The notes under the pieces are model-generated. The model worked only from the letters and a program-made list of their open reading frames with translations, was not told the DNA's origin and ran no database searches. This document shows positions 1-8,725 of a stretch of 64,000 bases of DNA, in pieces. Both the position numbers and the translations under genes were made by a program. Origin of the DNA: Chitinibacter sp. SCUT-21 (GTDB taxonomy: Bacteria > Pseudomonadota > Gammaproteobacteria > Burkholderiales > Chitinibacteraceae); the NCBI GenBank assembly GCA_041874755.1, contig CP102611.1, positions 2,914,001 to 2,978,000 on the forward strand, in the 5' to 3' direction. How positions within the stretch are numbered: position 1 is the first letter of the stretch; the number at the start of each line of letters is the position of its first letter.

Positions 1-1
1 G

Positions 2-1249
2 ACTGCCGCCGAGCACCAAGTTGAGCTGGTTGCAGGCCAGAAAACGCCGATGTGGTTGTACAACGGCCAAGTGCCTGGCCCATTGATCGAGGCGTATGAA
101 GGCGACGAGGTGGCGATTCGCTTTGTGAACAAACTAACGCAAGCGTCGACGATACATTGGCATGGCCTGCCGGTGCCACCGGAAGAAGACGGTAACCCGC
201 AAGATGCCGTGCCCGCGGGCGCTGAGCGCGTCTATCGTTTTAAATTGCCGAAAGACAGCGCTGGCACCTACTGGTATCACCCGCATCCGCACGGCGACAC
301 GCCCGAGCAGGTTTATCGTGGGCTAGCTGGGCTGTTTATTGTACGCAGCAAAAACGATCCGCTACGCGCATTTGCCGAGCAGCATCTGGTGATTTCGGAT
401 TTAAAACTCGATGCACAAGCGTTGATTCCCGATAACACCGCCAACGACTGGATGAATGGCCGCGAAGGGCAGTTTGTGCTCGTCAATGGTCAGCGCGAGC
501 CCGTGGTGACGATTGCCGGCCGTCAACGCCTGCGCATCTGGAACGCGTGCAGCGCACGTTATTTGCAACTGGCAATTCCCGGGCAAAAGCTGACCTTGGT
601 CGGTACCGATGGCGGTTTGCTGGAAAAACCGGTCGTACACGAGCAGATTTTGCTGGTGCCGGGGCAAAGAATTGAAGTGCTGGTCGGTGACGGTAAAGCG
701 GCCCAGCTGGCGCTAAAAGCCTTGGCGTATAACCGCGAAAAAATGGGCAATGTAGAGCCCGAAGTTGATCGCGTCTTGGCGCGTGTGAATTTTGTCGCTG
801 GTGCTGTGCCCGCAATTCCGGCGCAGCTACGCAAAATCAACGATTTAGGCCGCGCCACAGCGCTGAAAAAAGTTGAGTTTAGCGAAACGATGAGCATGGA
901 GAATGGCGTTCACACGATGGCGTTTTTAGTGAACGGCAAGGTGTACGACATGGATCGTATCGATATGACCAGCAAACTCAATGAAGTTGAGATTTGGGAA
1001 ATCTTTAATAACTCGCATATGGATCACCCTTTCCATATCCACGGCACGCAGTTTTTGGTGCTTGATTCAAAGCTGGACGGCAAACGCCAAAACGCGAAAT
1101 ACCGCGCGCTGCACGACACGATTAATTTGCGCCCGTATGAAACCGTGCGCATCAAAATGGTCCAGCACGACAAGGGCTTGCGCATGTTCCACTGCCATAT
1201 TCTGGAACACGAAGGGCAGGGCATGATGGCGCAAGTGCTTGTCAAATAA
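2..1249 (+). CDS. multicopper oxidase, 5' partial
   Basis: The reading frame is open to the left edge, so the N-terminus, with any export signal, lies outside the window. Counting from the methionine codon at 50, the copper-ligand motifs are HWHG near residues 36-39, WYHPHPHG near 75-82, HPFHIHG near 325-331 and HCHILEHEGQGMM near 381-393. These are the four histidine clusters of the laccase/CueO/CopA family, with the Met ligand of the type 1 copper at the end. The family oxidises Cu(I) or phenolic substrates in the periplasm and reduces oxygen to water. The next gene encodes a DUF411 metal-binding protein 35 nt downstream, which favours copper detoxification over generic laccase activity. 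The exact substrate cannot be read from the sequence. Confidence 0.93.
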   Translation, partial: TAAEHQVELVAGQKTPMWLYNGQVPGPLIEAYEGDEVAIRFVNKLTQASTIHWHGLPVPPEEDGNPQDAVPAGAERVYRFKLPKDSAGTYWYHPHPHGDTPEQVYRGLAGLFIVRSKNDPLRAFAEQHLVISDLKLDAQALIPDNTANDWMNGREGQFVLVNGQREPVVTIAGRQRLRIWNACSARYLQLAIPGQKLTLVGTDGGLLEKPVVHEQILLVPGQRIEVLVGDGKAAQLALKALAYNREKMGNVEPEVDRVLARVNFVAGAVPAIPAQLRKINDLGRATALKKVEFSETMSMENGVHTMAFLVNGKVYDMDRIDMTSKLNEVEIWEIFNNSHMDHPFHIHGTQFLVLDSKLDGKRQNAKYRALHDTINLRPYETVRIKMVQHDKGLRMFHCHILEHEGQGMMAQVLVK

Positions 1250-1284
1250 GGCTGTGATCAGAAAATGAATTTTGGAGAATATCA

Positions 1285-1722
1285 ATGAATAAAATAGTTC
1301 CTGCTTTACTGATTAGTTTACTCGCCGCACCAAGCTGGGCGGGCGTGGCCGCAACGCTGTACAAAGACCCATACTGCGGCTGCTGCGATGAGTATGTGAA
1401 ATATCTGAACGCCAATGGCTTTAAAGTGAACGCGATTGTGTCAAACGATATGAGCACGATTAAAAAGCAATTGGGCTCGGACAAAATGGCCAGCTGCCAC
1501 ACGATGCAAATCAAAGCCAGCAATGGCCGCAGCTACACGGTTGAGGGCCATGTGCCGGTGGCGGCGATTAATAAAATGCTCAAGCAAAAACCCGATATTG
1601 TCGGCATTACCGTGCCAGGCATGCCGGCCAATTCGCCTGGGATGGGGCCAGAAGTGAAGGGCACCTTGAAGGTTTACGCCTTAAATCGTGAAAATAAGGA
1701 AGTGCTTTTCTCGGTTGAGTGA
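1285..1722 (+). CDS. DUF411 family metal-binding protein
   Basis: This is a 145-residue protein with an N-terminal signal peptide (hydrophobic stretch ending near the AGVAA at residues 18-23), so it should be periplasmic. The family hallmark YKDPYCGCCDEYVKYL follows at about residues 26-41, with a CxCC cluster, then SCHTM and the EGHVP motif and a C-terminal VPGMPANSPGMG segment. DUF411 proteins are usually encoded beside copper or silver resistance genes. The start at 1285 has a GGAGA ribosome-binding site. Its 35-nt spacing from the multicopper oxidase suggests co-transcription. The biochemical role is not established; metal sequestration or delivery is inferred from cysteine content and context. 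Confidence 0.9.
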   Translation: MNKIVPALLISLLAAPSWAGVAATLYKDPYCGCCDEYVKYLNANGFKVNAIVSNDMSTIKKQLGSDKMASCHTMQIKASNGRSYTVEGHVPVAAINKMLKQKPDIVGITVPGMPANSPGMGPEVKGTLKVYALNRENKEVLFSVE

Positions 1723-1724
1723 TG

Positions 1725-1771
1725 GGTATCTTAATCTAGAGCTCTTTATATATTGGCTTGCAATACATACT
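1725..1771. repeat. 47-nt GGTAT-N37-ATAC(C) element, copy 1
   Basis: GGTAT at 1725-1729 and ATAC at 1767-1770, followed by T, so 9 of 10 end bases match. It begins 2 nt after the stop codon of the DUF411 gene and has an AT-rich centre. Confidence 0.7.
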
Positions 1772-1784
1772 GGCTAGAGTATTT

Positions 1785-1812
1785 AAAAGCCACGGTCTTG
1801 ACCGTGGCTTTT
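1785..1812 (+). terminator. rho-independent terminator
   Basis: A perfect inverted repeat AAAAGCCACGGTC / ACCGTGGCTTTT with a very short loop lies downstream of the DUF411 gene. The A and T tracts on both sides mean it could work in either direction. It probably ends the copper-related transcript. Confidence 0.75.
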
Positions 1813-1939
1813 GTATCTGGATTTGTGCGTTGCAGCATGTTAAGCTGCATAGATCGAATGGCGTAATTCTTGCGCTATTTTCCTGATTTTCTTTGTGATT
1901 TTTTTGAAATGAACTGCCAGCTCGTAAAGGAGAATTAGC

Positions 1940-2359
1940 ATGTCGTTTTATTTTGAAGATCTGAAAATCGATCAAAGCGCAGAATACCGCAAAACCTTAA
2001 CCGAAACCGATGTGGTGTTATTTGCTGGCCTGACTGGCGACAATAATCCGATGCACATCGACGCCGAGTTTGCCAGCCAAACGCGTTTTGGCGAGCGCAT
2101 TGTGCATGGGATGTTAACCGCGAGTTTTTTGTCGACGGTCATCGGTATGCATCTGCCGGGGCCGGGTTGCATTTATATGGCGCAGAATATCCGCTTTGTT
2201 CACCCTGTGCATATTGGTGAAACGGTCAGCGCGCGGGCGCGGATTGTTGAATTGTTTCCAGACAAACAACGCGCCAAATTAATTACCGAATGTTGGGTGC
2301 GCGATGTACTGGTGCTGTCGGGCGATGCACTAGTTTGGGTGCCAAAACGTCCGGCCTAA
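1940..2359 (+). CDS. MaoC-like (R)-specific enoyl-CoA hydratase
   Basis: A 139-residue single hot-dog-fold protein. The hydratase motif is visible at about residues 34-64: GDNNPMHIDAEFA supplies the catalytic Asp and His, followed by GERIVHGML, the conserved helix turn. The length matches short PhaJ-type hydratases, which convert trans-2-enoyl-CoA to (R)-3-hydroxyacyl-CoA and so link beta-oxidation to polyhydroxyalkanoate or fatty-acid metabolism. The start has a strong AAAGGAGA site 6-13 nt upstream. The gene stands alone between two terminators. No PHA synthase is in the window, so the specific pathway is not shown. Confidence 0.88.
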   Translation: MSFYFEDLKIDQSAEYRKTLTETDVVLFAGLTGDNNPMHIDAEFASQTRFGERIVHGMLTASFLSTVIGMHLPGPGCIYMAQNIRFVHPVHIGETVSARARIVELFPDKQRAKLITECWVRDVLVLSGDALVWVPKRPA

Positions 2360-2361
2360 TG

Positions 2362-2408
2362 GGTATTGCCTTGTAGCTTTCTCAAATTGAAGGCTACAGG
2401 CTGATACG
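2362..2408. repeat. 47-nt GGTAT-N37-ATAC(C) element, copy 2
   Basis: Begins 2 nt after the MaoC stop codon. GGTAT at 2362-2366, ATAC at 2404-2407, then G. It is strongly self-complementary: a GTAGC in the left arm pairs with GCTAC in the right arm, and GCC pairs with GGC outside them. Confidence 0.75.
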
Positions 2409-2413
2409 GTAAT

Positions 2414-2452
2414 AAAAAAGCCACGCTAAGTAAGAGTAGCGTGGCTTTTTTA
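2414..2452. terminator. bidirectional rho-independent terminator
   Basis: The stem GCCACGCTA / TAGCGTGGC is flanked by an A tract and a T tract. It lies between the convergent MaoC and DUF3149 genes and can serve both. Confidence 0.85.
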
Positions 2453-2465
2453 ATGGGCGGTAAAT

Positions 2466-2615
2466 TTACTTTTCTTGTGCTTCCGTATCGATCTTGATTT
2501 GGCGACGCACAAAGAAATAAATATAGATGGCCATGACCAGTACAAAACCAATCGTAAACAGGCTAAGCAGACCAATTTGGGATGAGAACAAGGTACTGAG
2601 CGGGGTATTTTCCAT
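2466..2615 (-). CDS. DUF3149 family small membrane protein
   Basis: A 49-residue protein. It reads MENTPLSTLFSSQIGLLSLF at the N-terminus, then a single transmembrane helix (about residues 14-38), a basic VRRQIK stop-transfer segment and an acidic C-terminal tail. This short N-terminus, one helix and charged tail is the DUF3149 pattern seen in many betaproteobacteria. A GGAGA site lies about 8 nt upstream of the ATG at 2615. The function is unknown. It lies downstream of the diguanylate cyclase gene on the same strand, with a 91-nt gap. Confidence 0.75.
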   Translation of the reverse strand: MENTPLSTLFSSQIGLLSLFTIGFVLVMAIYIYFFVRRQIKIDTEAQEK

Positions 2616-2706
2616 GATGCATCTCCGTTGTTGTGACTTTAATTTAGTCTGGAAATGCCAGATGAGTTTTGACGTTAATCAATCTTTAAGTGTAAGAAAT
2701 TAAACG

Positions 2707-4503
2707 CTAAAGTTGCTCATAACACTGAGTCTGATTTCGGCCATTACGCTTTGCCACATACAGTGCTTCATCCGCGCGTTTTAGTGGCGCTTCGATGGAT
2801 GTGTCGCTTTCAAGTAATTCGCTAATGCCAATACTGGTGGTGAAATGAATAACGCGATGATCGTCAAGCGTTAGCGAATGGCTTTCAATTCGTCGGCGCA
2901 AACGTTCTGCAACTTCATACGCTTGGGCTAGTTTTGTTTCTGGCAGGAGGGCGGTGAATTCTTCGCCACCAATTCGAGCCAGTAAATCATTGTCGCGCAG
3001 TGTGGCTTTACACAATTGGGCCATAGTTTTAATAACCGCATCACCCGCCTGATGGCCGTATTGATCATTTACTTTCTTAAAAAAATCAATGTCGAGCATC
3101 ATGACGCAGGCTGGATGATGGTAGCGTTTGGCTCGCGCTATTTCTTGCTGGGCCCGCTCCATAAAATGGGCGCGGTTGGCTAGGCCACTCAAACTATCGG
3201 TCGTTGCACGATGTTTCAGCTCTTCTTCAAGGCGTTTGCGTGGTGTTATGTCATTAAAACCAATGACCAACGTGCTGCCATCTTCAGTATGTGTCGCAGA
3301 CATCGAGACATTGGCCCAAAATGGGGTGCCTTCACGATGCTTTAACAGACATTCAGCGTTATTCACGGGGTGCCCGGCCAGAGCTTGTTCGGAGTGATGA
3401 ATGAAATCAATTCGATCGTAATACAGTTCATGTGCTCGTTTAGATAAGGCCGCCGCTTGGGGCCAGCCGAACATTTTGGCACCAGGTTGATTGATATAAG
3501 TGATAAAAAAATCTGGGATCCGCACCAAAACCAAACCGACTGGCGTGGTTTCAATCATTTGCCGAAAGCGGGCCTCGCTGGCAGAGAGTTTGATTTGTTT
3601 GGTTCGCAAATTTTGTCGTAAACGCTGCGAGCGCCAAAAATAAAATGCCATTAATAAGGTAAGGAGTAACACTAAACAGCCAGCGAATACGTAAAACAGA
3701 ACGCTTCTTTGCCACGGGTTTAAGTACACCTCAGCCGGAAACTGCGTGACAATGATGAGATCGCTACCTGTAATCTGCTGTAAATTGATCAAGCCGGTCC
3801 GCGATTCATACGTCACCATTTTTTGCGCGGGATTCACTTTTGATTGAAGAGCCGCAATGAGTTCTGGTGTGGACTTGAGTGGTTTCGCATCAGTAGGTAA
3901 TGCTGCAATGACATTAAGGCTGGCGTCGAGCAAAAATAATTCTTGTCCCGAATGTCGAGGTGCAGAGGCAAAGGCCGTCTGCAAATAGGATCGGTTCATG
4001 TGGGCCAAGAGTAGTTGAGCGCCCTCTGCGGTCTCAAAACGCTGCCCAATGATTAAAGCTACCGGCTTTTCGGCGCTGCTGGTCAAGAAACTGCTGTGAT
4101 GTTCACTCAGTTTGAAGAGTGGGAAGAAGTCTTGCTCTAAGCTATGTGCTTTTTGCTCGCTCAGCTGGAGATTGAGTTTGCCATCGGCTTGCACCAGGGC
4201 GAAATTATCAACTTGTGGCAGGCGGCTTTGTGCCTTGCTCAAGCGTGCCTTGATCTCCTCGGCGGAGATCGAGTTTTCACCCCACTGATCAGTGATTTGC
4301 CCAAGCGTCAGGGCGACTTCGCGGCTGAGCGTGGCAATTTTATTTTCCACGACAACGGCTAAATGCTGATTATCGCTACGGGCTTTTTCCTGTGCGGCAG
4401 TGAAGTTCATGCTGGCTTGATAGGCGAGTAGGAAGATCATTCCTAAGCCACCTAGCAAAGCCAACATAATACTAAGGGAAGTTTTCTTTTTGAGCTCGCG
4501 CAT
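2707..4503 (-). CDS. membrane diguanylate cyclase with sensor and PAS domains
   Basis: A 598-residue protein that makes cyclic di-GMP from two GTP. It has a transmembrane helix at about 11-28, a periplasmic sensor region of about 235 residues (30-265), a second helix at about 268-290, a PAS domain at about 308-430 and a GGDEF domain from about 435 to the end. The active-site signature is present as GGEEF at 512-516. The inhibitory I-site RxxD (RDND) lies five residues before it, so product feedback inhibition is expected. No EAL domain follows, so it is a synthase only. The periplasmic part looks like a Cache-type ligand sensor, but the ligand is unknown. The c-di-GMP-binding YajQ gene is 69 nt upstream on the same strand. 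Confidence 0.93.
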   Translation of the reverse strand: MRELKKKTSLSIMLALLGGLGMIFLLAYQASMNFTAAQEKARSDNQHLAVVVENKIATLSREVALTLGQITDQWGENSISAEEIKARLSKAQSRLPQVDNFALVQADGKLNLQLSEQKAHSLEQDFFPLFKLSEHHSSFLTSSAEKPVALIIGQRFETAEGAQLLLAHMNRSYLQTAFASAPRHSGQELFLLDASLNVIAALPTDAKPLKSTPELIAALQSKVNPAQKMVTYESRTGLINLQQITGSDLIIVTQFPAEVYLNPWQRSVLFYVFAGCLVLLLTLLMAFYFWRSQRLRQNLRTKQIKLSASEARFRQMIETTPVGLVLVRIPDFFITYINQPGAKMFGWPQAAALSKRAHELYYDRIDFIHHSEQALAGHPVNNAECLLKHREGTPFWANVSMSATHTEDGSTLVIGFNDITPRKRLEEELKHRATTDSLSGLANRAHFMERAQQEIARAKRYHHPACVMMLDIDFFKKVNDQYGHQAGDAVIKTMAQLCKATLRDNDLLARIGGEEFTALLPETKLAQAYEVAERLRRRIESHSLTLDDHRVIHFTTSIGISELLESDTSIEAPLKRADEALYVAKRNGRNQTQCYEQL

Positions 4504-4572
4504 GGAAACGGGTCTAGTAGCAATTGCTAATAATTAGCGCAATTATAGTAGATTGCTGCCCGTTTCGTCGGT

Positions 4573-5064
4573 TTAGTCGCGGAAATTACCGCATTGCAAT
4601 GGGAAGTCGATCTTAGTACGCACTAAGGCAATCACTTGTTGCAAAGTATCGCGATCTTTACCGCTAATGCGCAGCTCTTCGCCCTGAATTGCTGTTTGCA
4701 CTTTGAGCTTTGAGTCTTTGATTTCTTTAATGATCTTGGCGGCTAGTTCGCGATCAATGCCGTCTTTAATTGTTAGCACTTGTTTGGCTTTATTGCCCGA
4801 TACTTTTTGCACATCGCCTTGTTCCAGACGCTTGCTGCTATCCGGTTCTTTCTTTTCCAGCGCCGGGAAAACGATGTCTTTGATTTGATCGAGCTGGAAA
4901 TCGGAGTCGCCATGAATGGTGATCAGTTTGTCTTTTTCGTTCAATTCAACTTTGGCGCTAGTGCCTTTAAAGTCGTAGCGGTTGACGATCGTTTTTTGCG
5001 CAATATCGATCGCGTTTTTCAAAGCTACCATATCGGTTTCAGACGTAATGTCAAAAGAAGGCAT
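4573..5064 (-). CDS. yajQ: YajQ family cyclic-di-GMP-binding protein
   Basis: A 163-residue protein beginning MPSFDITSETD, the conserved start of the YajQ family; an upstream in-frame ATG at 5094 would add ten unrelated residues and is not used. A GAGGAA site precedes the chosen start. NRYDFKGTSAKVEL and the C-terminal KDRDTLQQVIALVR segment are family landmarks. YajQ proteins have two RNP-like folds, bind nucleotides and RNA, and in Xanthomonas and Pseudomonas act as c-di-GMP effectors. Adjacency to a diguanylate cyclase supports a signalling role here, although the effector function in this organism is inferred. Confidence 0.95.
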   Translation of the reverse strand: MPSFDITSETDMVALKNAIDIAQKTIVNRYDFKGTSAKVELNEKDKLITIHGDSDFQLDQIKDIVFPALEKKEPDSSKRLEQGDVQKVSGNKAKQVLTIKDGIDRELAAKIIKEIKDSKLKVQTAIQGEELRISGKDRDTLQQVIALVRTKIDFPLQCGNFRD

Positions 5065-5092
5065 GTTTGATTCCTCGCGGGGATGAAATGAC

Positions 5093-5125
5093 AAAAAGGC
5101 AGGCGAGAATCTCGCTGCCTTTTTT
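5093..5125 (-). terminator. terminator of ppnP
   Basis: An inverted repeat AAAAAGGCAGGCGAG / CTCGCTGCCTTTTTT with a 3-nt loop lies just downstream of ppnP in the minus direction. Confidence 0.8.
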
Positions 5126-5169
5126 GAAATATTTTAGACGGCTTTACTGCAAGCCGCCGAATTGCTGTA

Positions 5170-5481
5170 TCAGCCGAAATGGCAAACGTAGTGCAGAGTT
5201 TCTACCGTTTCGATTTCGAAACTAGAATTGCCAGGTACGTTGAAAGATACGCCTGCGCCGTATTCAGTTGCAGTGCTTTCGCCTGCTAGCTTAACACGGC
5301 ATACCCCTGCAACCACTTCCATGATTTCAGGTGCGCCGGTGTTGAAAGTCAGCGTTGATGGCAAGATCACGCCAACAGTTTTTTTGCTGCCATCAGCAAA
5401 AACGACAGTGTGGCTAACGCATTTGCCGTCAAAGTAAACATTACCTTGTTTCAAAACCGAAACATTATCAAATTGGCTCAT
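5170..5481 (-). CDS. ppnP: pyrimidine/purine nucleoside phosphorylase PpnP
   Basis: A 103-residue single-domain cupin of the YaiE/DUF1255 family. It begins [20 protein letters not shown] and carries [10 protein letters not shown] and the metal-free cupin barrel up to the C-terminal HYVCHFG. In E. coli the protein phosphorolyses a broad range of purine and pyrimidine nucleosides to the free base and ribose 1-phosphate in the cytoplasm. The length matches the family. It is followed by its own terminator, so it may be monocistronic. A GTAT-N37-ATACC element lies inside the coding sequence. Confidence 0.93.
   Translation of the reverse strand: MSQFDNVSVLKQGNVYFDGKCVSHTVVFADGSKKTVGVILPSTLTFNTGAPEIMEVVAGVCRVKLAGESTATEYGAGVSFNVPGNSSFEIETVETLHYVCHFG
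5259..5305. repeat. 47-nt element inside ppnP
   Basis: C then GTAT at 5260-5263 and ATACC at 5301-5305, so 9 of 10 end bases match. It lies within conserved coding sequence and leaves the protein family length unchanged. A chance match cannot be excluded for this single copy. Confidence 0.4.
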
Positions 5482-5555
5482 TACTTAAATCCTTGATTGA
5501 TAAAGCAAGTAGCTTCACGCACGTGACTGTAGCTGACGTGAAAACACTTGCTGAA

Positions 5556-5777
5556 TTATTTATTTAAAACTTCGGTCAAAATGGTTTTGGCGATAAAACC
5601 CAACATGCCAAAGCCAAGCGCAAAAAACAGCACCAAAGTGCCGTATTTGCCCGCTTTTGATTCTTTGGCCAGATTGTAGATAATAAAGCCCATATACAGA
5701 ATCAAGCCGGTACATAAAATGCTGGTCGAGAGCGTGGTAAACGTCTCTTCATCCATATTGATGATGGCTTCAAGCAT
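5556..5777 (-). CDS. DUF2788 family small membrane protein
   Basis: A 73-residue protein with two predicted transmembrane helices (about residues 17-36 and 46-66), joined by a short basic loop containing KESKAGKYGT. The helix-SKAGKYGT-helix pattern with a GFIAKT end is the DUF2788 signature. Function is unknown. The start at 5777 has an AGAAG site 8 nt upstream. An alternative ATG seven codons further in would begin MDEETF. Confidence 0.78.
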   Translation of the reverse strand: MLEAIINMDEETFTTLSTSILCTGLILYMGFIIYNLAKESKAGKYGTLVLFFALGFGMLGFIAKTILTEVLNK

Positions 5778-5896
5778 AGCGATCGCTTCTTTCTCATGGT
5801 TTTAGGTTTACCCCAAACCATGACTTATTAAACAGTGCAAAGTTCATCGCCGATCGCGCCGAGTACGGCTTGGCGCGATGTGCGATTTTTTGCAGA

Positions 5897-7120
5897 TTAC
5901 TTATTATTCATGCGACCAGCAATGCGCATACGCAATGCGTTCAGCTTGATAAAGCCGCCCGCATCAACTTGGTTGTACGCGCCGCCATCATCGTCAAATG
6001 TTGCGATATTCATATCGAACAATGAGTTGGTTTTCGAATCGCGGCTCACGACGATTACATTGCCTTTGTACAGCTTCAGGCGTACCCAACCATTGACGGT
6101 TTTTTGCGTTTCGTCGATCAGCGTTTGCAGTACTTTACGCTCTGGCGACCACCAGTAGCCGTTGTAAATCATGCTGGCGTAACGTGGCATCAAATCGTCT
6201 TTCAAGTGGGCTACTTCGCGATCCAGTGTGATCGATTCGATCGCGCGGTGCGCTTTCAGAATGATCGTACCACCTGGTGTTTCGTAGCAGCCGCGTGATT
6301 TCATGCCGACGTAACGGTTTTCTACCAAGTCCAGACGGCCAATACCGTGCTTGCCGCCCAATTCGTTCAATTTAGCGAGTACTGTCGCGGGTGACATACG
6401 CACGCCGTTCAAGGCCACGATATCGCCTTGCTCGAATTCAACGTCAAGGTATTCAGCTGCGTCAGGCGCAGCTTCTGGGCTCACGGTCCAACGCCACATG
6501 CTTTCTTCTGCTTCAGCCGATGGGTTTTCCAGGTGACGACCTTCAAACGAGATGTGCAGCAAGTTCGCGTCCATTGAGTAAGGCGCGCCGCCGTTTTTGT
6601 GTTTCATGTCGACTTCAATGCCGTTTTGCTCGGCATAAGCCATCAATTTTTCGCGGCTGAGCAAATCCCATTCGCGCCATGGGGCGATGATTTTAACTTC
6701 TGGCATCAAGGCGTAAGCGCCCAATTCGAAACGAACTTGATCGTTCCCTTTACCGGTTGCGCCGTGGCTGATCGCGTCTGCGCCAGTTTCACGTGCGATT
6801 TCGATCAAACGTTTCGCGATCAATGGACGCGCAATTGAAGTGCCGAGCAGGTATTCACCTTCGTAGATGGTGTTAGCGCGGAACATTGGGAATACGAAGT
6901 CGCGAACGAATTCTTCACGCACGTCGTCGATGTAAATGTTTTCTGGCTTGATGCCGAATTTCAATGCTTTTTGACGGGCAGGTTCCAGCTCTTCGCCTTG
7001 GCCCAAGTCAGCAGTGAAAGTCACCACTTCACATTGGTAAGTGTCTTGCAGCCATTTCAAAATAACCGAGGTATCCAAACCACCGGAATAAGCCAGAACT
7101 ACTTTTTTTACATCAGACAT
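5897..7120 (-). CDS. argG: argininosuccinate synthase
   Basis: A 407-residue enzyme that condenses citrulline and aspartate with ATP, the penultimate step of arginine synthesis. The N-terminal PP-loop AYSGGLDTS (residues 9-17) binds [18 protein letters not shown] and the C-terminal [15 protein letters not shown] segment are family landmarks. The length is typical of the short bacterial ArgG. It is the last gene of an apparent argF-lysE-argG cluster, 58 nt after lysE. No clear terminator follows. One copy of the 47-nt element (6850-6896) lies in the coding sequence. Confidence 0.97.
   Translation of the reverse strand: MSDVKKVVLAYSGGLDTSVILKWLQDTYQCEVVTFTADLGQGEELEPARQKALKFGIKPENIYIDDVREEFVRDFVFPMFRANTIYEGEYLLGTSIARPLIAKRLIEIARETGADAISHGATGKGNDQVRFELGAYALMPEVKIIAPWREWDLLSREKLMAYAEQNGIEVDMKHKNGGAPYSMDANLLHISFEGRHLENPSAEAEESMWRWTVSPEAAPDAAEYLDVEFEQGDIVALNGVRMSPATVLAKLNELGGKHGIGRLDLVENRYVGMKSRGCYETPGGTIILKAHRAIESITLDREVAHLKDDLMPRYASMIYNGYWWSPERKVLQTLIDETQKTVNGWVRLKLYKGNVIVVSRDSKTNSLFDMNIATFDDDGGAYNQVDAGGFIKLNALRMRIAGRMNNK
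6850..6896. repeat. 47-nt element inside argG
   Basis: GGTAT at 6850-6854 and ATAC at 6892-6895, then G. It encodes the conserved [12 protein letters not shown] stretch, so coding constraint alone might produce it. Confidence 0.35.
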
Positions 7121-7178
7121 GAAAGAACCTCGATTACGTCAATCAAATTACTAGGATGAGTCTCACGCGACTATTCGT

Positions 7179-7805
7179 TTAGTCTAACGCCAAGCGCAAG
7201 CCAAAGCTCACAAATAGCGTGCCAATCAGTTTACTTAATAAGGTTTTTAGCCAGCGCACCCCAGAGAGGCGGCGCGACAGCGCGCTGCCGGCCAAAATTA
7301 AAGTGGTAAGATAAGTAATGCTAACCACTTGCACAATCAAGCCCAGCACGGCAAAGCTTTGCCACACGGCGGGATAGTTCGGGTCGACAAATTGCGGGAA
7401 AAAAGCCATGAAAAACAAAATGGCTTTTACATTGACCAGCGAAATTGTCAGCGCCGAACGGAATGCATGTTTGGGGTCGGCTTTTTGTGGTGCTTGTTCG
7501 CGAGTTTGGCTTGGGGTATTGCTTGCTAGCAAAGCCTTAATGCCGATCCAAACCAAATACCCCGCACCTAAATAGCGCACTACGTCAAAAGCAACGGGGT
7601 GGGTTTTCATCAGTGATGCCACGCCCAACACGGCGGCCAGCATCAAAATCAAATCGCCCACTACGATACCCGCGGCAGCAGCAAAGCCGGCTTTGCGCCC
7701 GCGCGTTGCTGCTGTGGTGAGTGCAAATAGCGAATTAGGGCCCGGCGCTAAAATAATCAGCACCGTGCCTAATACATAAGCCCAAATGTCGACGATCCCA
7801 AACAT
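7179..7805 (-). CDS. LysE/RhtB family amino-acid exporter
   Basis: A 208-residue inner-membrane protein with about six hydrophobic segments. The LysE motif GPNSLFALTTAATRGRKAGFAAAAG sits at about residues 22-46. Members export amino acids such as lysine, arginine, leucine or homoserine. It starts 5 nt after the argF stop codon and is followed by argG, so it probably belongs to the arginine operon. Export of arginine or a pathway intermediate is therefore a reasonable inference, but the substrate cannot be read from the sequence. Confidence 0.9.
   Translation of the reverse strand: MFGIVDIWAYVLGTVLIILAPGPNSLFALTTAATRGRKAGFAAAAGIVVGDLILMLAAVLGVASLMKTHPVAFDVVRYLGAGYLVWIGIKALLASNTPSQTREQAPQKADPKHAFRSALTISLVNVKAILFFMAFFPQFVDPNYPAVWQSFAVLGLIVQVVSITYLTTLILAGSALSRRLSGVRWLKTLLSKLIGTLFVSFGLRLALD
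7515..7561. repeat. 47-nt GGTAT-N37-ATACC element inside lysE (perfect ends)
   Basis: GGTAT at 7515-7519 and ATACC at 7557-7561. The left arm reads GGTATTGCTTGC, the same twelve bases as the intergenic copy at 10255. It lies in the conserved GYLVWIGIKALL coding region. Confidence 0.6.
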
Positions 7806-7810
7806 TGGCT

Positions 7811-8725
7811 TTAGTCGTCTACACGGCCAAGCAGTAAGAACTCAATCACCGCTTTTTGTACATGCATGCGGTTTTCTGCTTCGTCCCACACCACGGATTG
7901 CGGGCCGTCGATGACTTCTGGATCGACTTCTTCACCGCGGTGCGCAGGCAGGCAGTGCATAAACACGGCGTTGGCTTTGGCTTGCAACATGACTTTTTCT
8001 GAGACTTTGTAGTTCAGGAAGTCTTTCTTGCGTTGCAGCGTTTCGCGCTCATAACCCATTGAAGTTGATACGTCGGTGGTTACGATGTCGGCATCGCGCG
8101 CGGCGCTGTAAATATCGCGGAACATTTCAAAATGCTCAGAACCGTAGGTTTCGCCATCCAAGACCGTCATTTCATAACCGGCAGGGCAGGCTAGATTGAG
8201 CTTGAAATTAAAGATTTTGGCCGCTTGCAACCACGTGCGGCTCACATTATTTGAGTCACCAATCCACGCTACGGTTTTACCTTCAATCGAACCGAAACGC
8301 TCAACGTAGGTAAAAATATCGGCCATGATCTGGCAAGGGTGGTATTCATTGGTCAGTCCATTGATCACCGGTACGAGCGAATTTTCGGCAAAGCGATCAA
8401 TGATCGATTGCTCGTAAGTACGCACCATCACAATATCAACCATGCGGCTAATGACTTTGGCCACGTCTTCAATCGGCTCGCCACGACCCAATTGCGTATC
8501 TTTGGATTGAAGGAACATCGCGTGTCCACCCATCTGGAACATACCAGCTTCGAATGAAACACGGGTTCGGGTAGACGATTTTTCGAAAATCATACCCAGC
8601 ACTTTGCCAGTGAAAGGCTGATACAGTTGGCCTGATCGCAAGCGAGCTTTAAGTTTTGCCGCGCGTTCGAACAAGTATTGGTATTCTTCAAGAGTAAAAT
8701 CGCTGAACTTCAAATAATGGCGCAT
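7811..8725 (-). CDS. argF: ornithine carbamoyltransferase
   Basis: A 304-residue enzyme that makes citrulline from ornithine and carbamoyl phosphate. The carbamoyl-phosphate motif STRTR is at residues 51-55. HPCQ (ornithine domain entry) and the C-terminal HCLPAHRGEEV, whose Cys and Arg contact the substrate, are all present. It is first in the minus-strand cluster with lysE and argG. The divergent intergenic region to the DUF3579 gene contains AT-rich dyads that could bind ArgR, but I could not identify a confident ARG box. Confidence 0.97.
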   Translation of the reverse strand: MRHYLKFSDFTLEEYQYLFERAAKLKARLRSGQLYQPFTGKVLGMIFEKSSTRTRVSFEAGMFQMGGHAMFLQSKDTQLGRGEPIEDVAKVISRMVDIVMVRTYEQSIIDRFAENSLVPVINGLTNEYHPCQIMADIFTYVERFGSIEGKTVAWIGDSNNVSRTWLQAAKIFNFKLNLACPAGYEMTVLDGETYGSEHFEMFRDIYSAARDADIVTTDVSTSMGYERETLQRKKDFLNYKVSEKVMLQAKANAVFMHCLPAHRGEEVDPEVIDGPQSVVWDEAENRMHVQKAVIEFLLLGRVDD

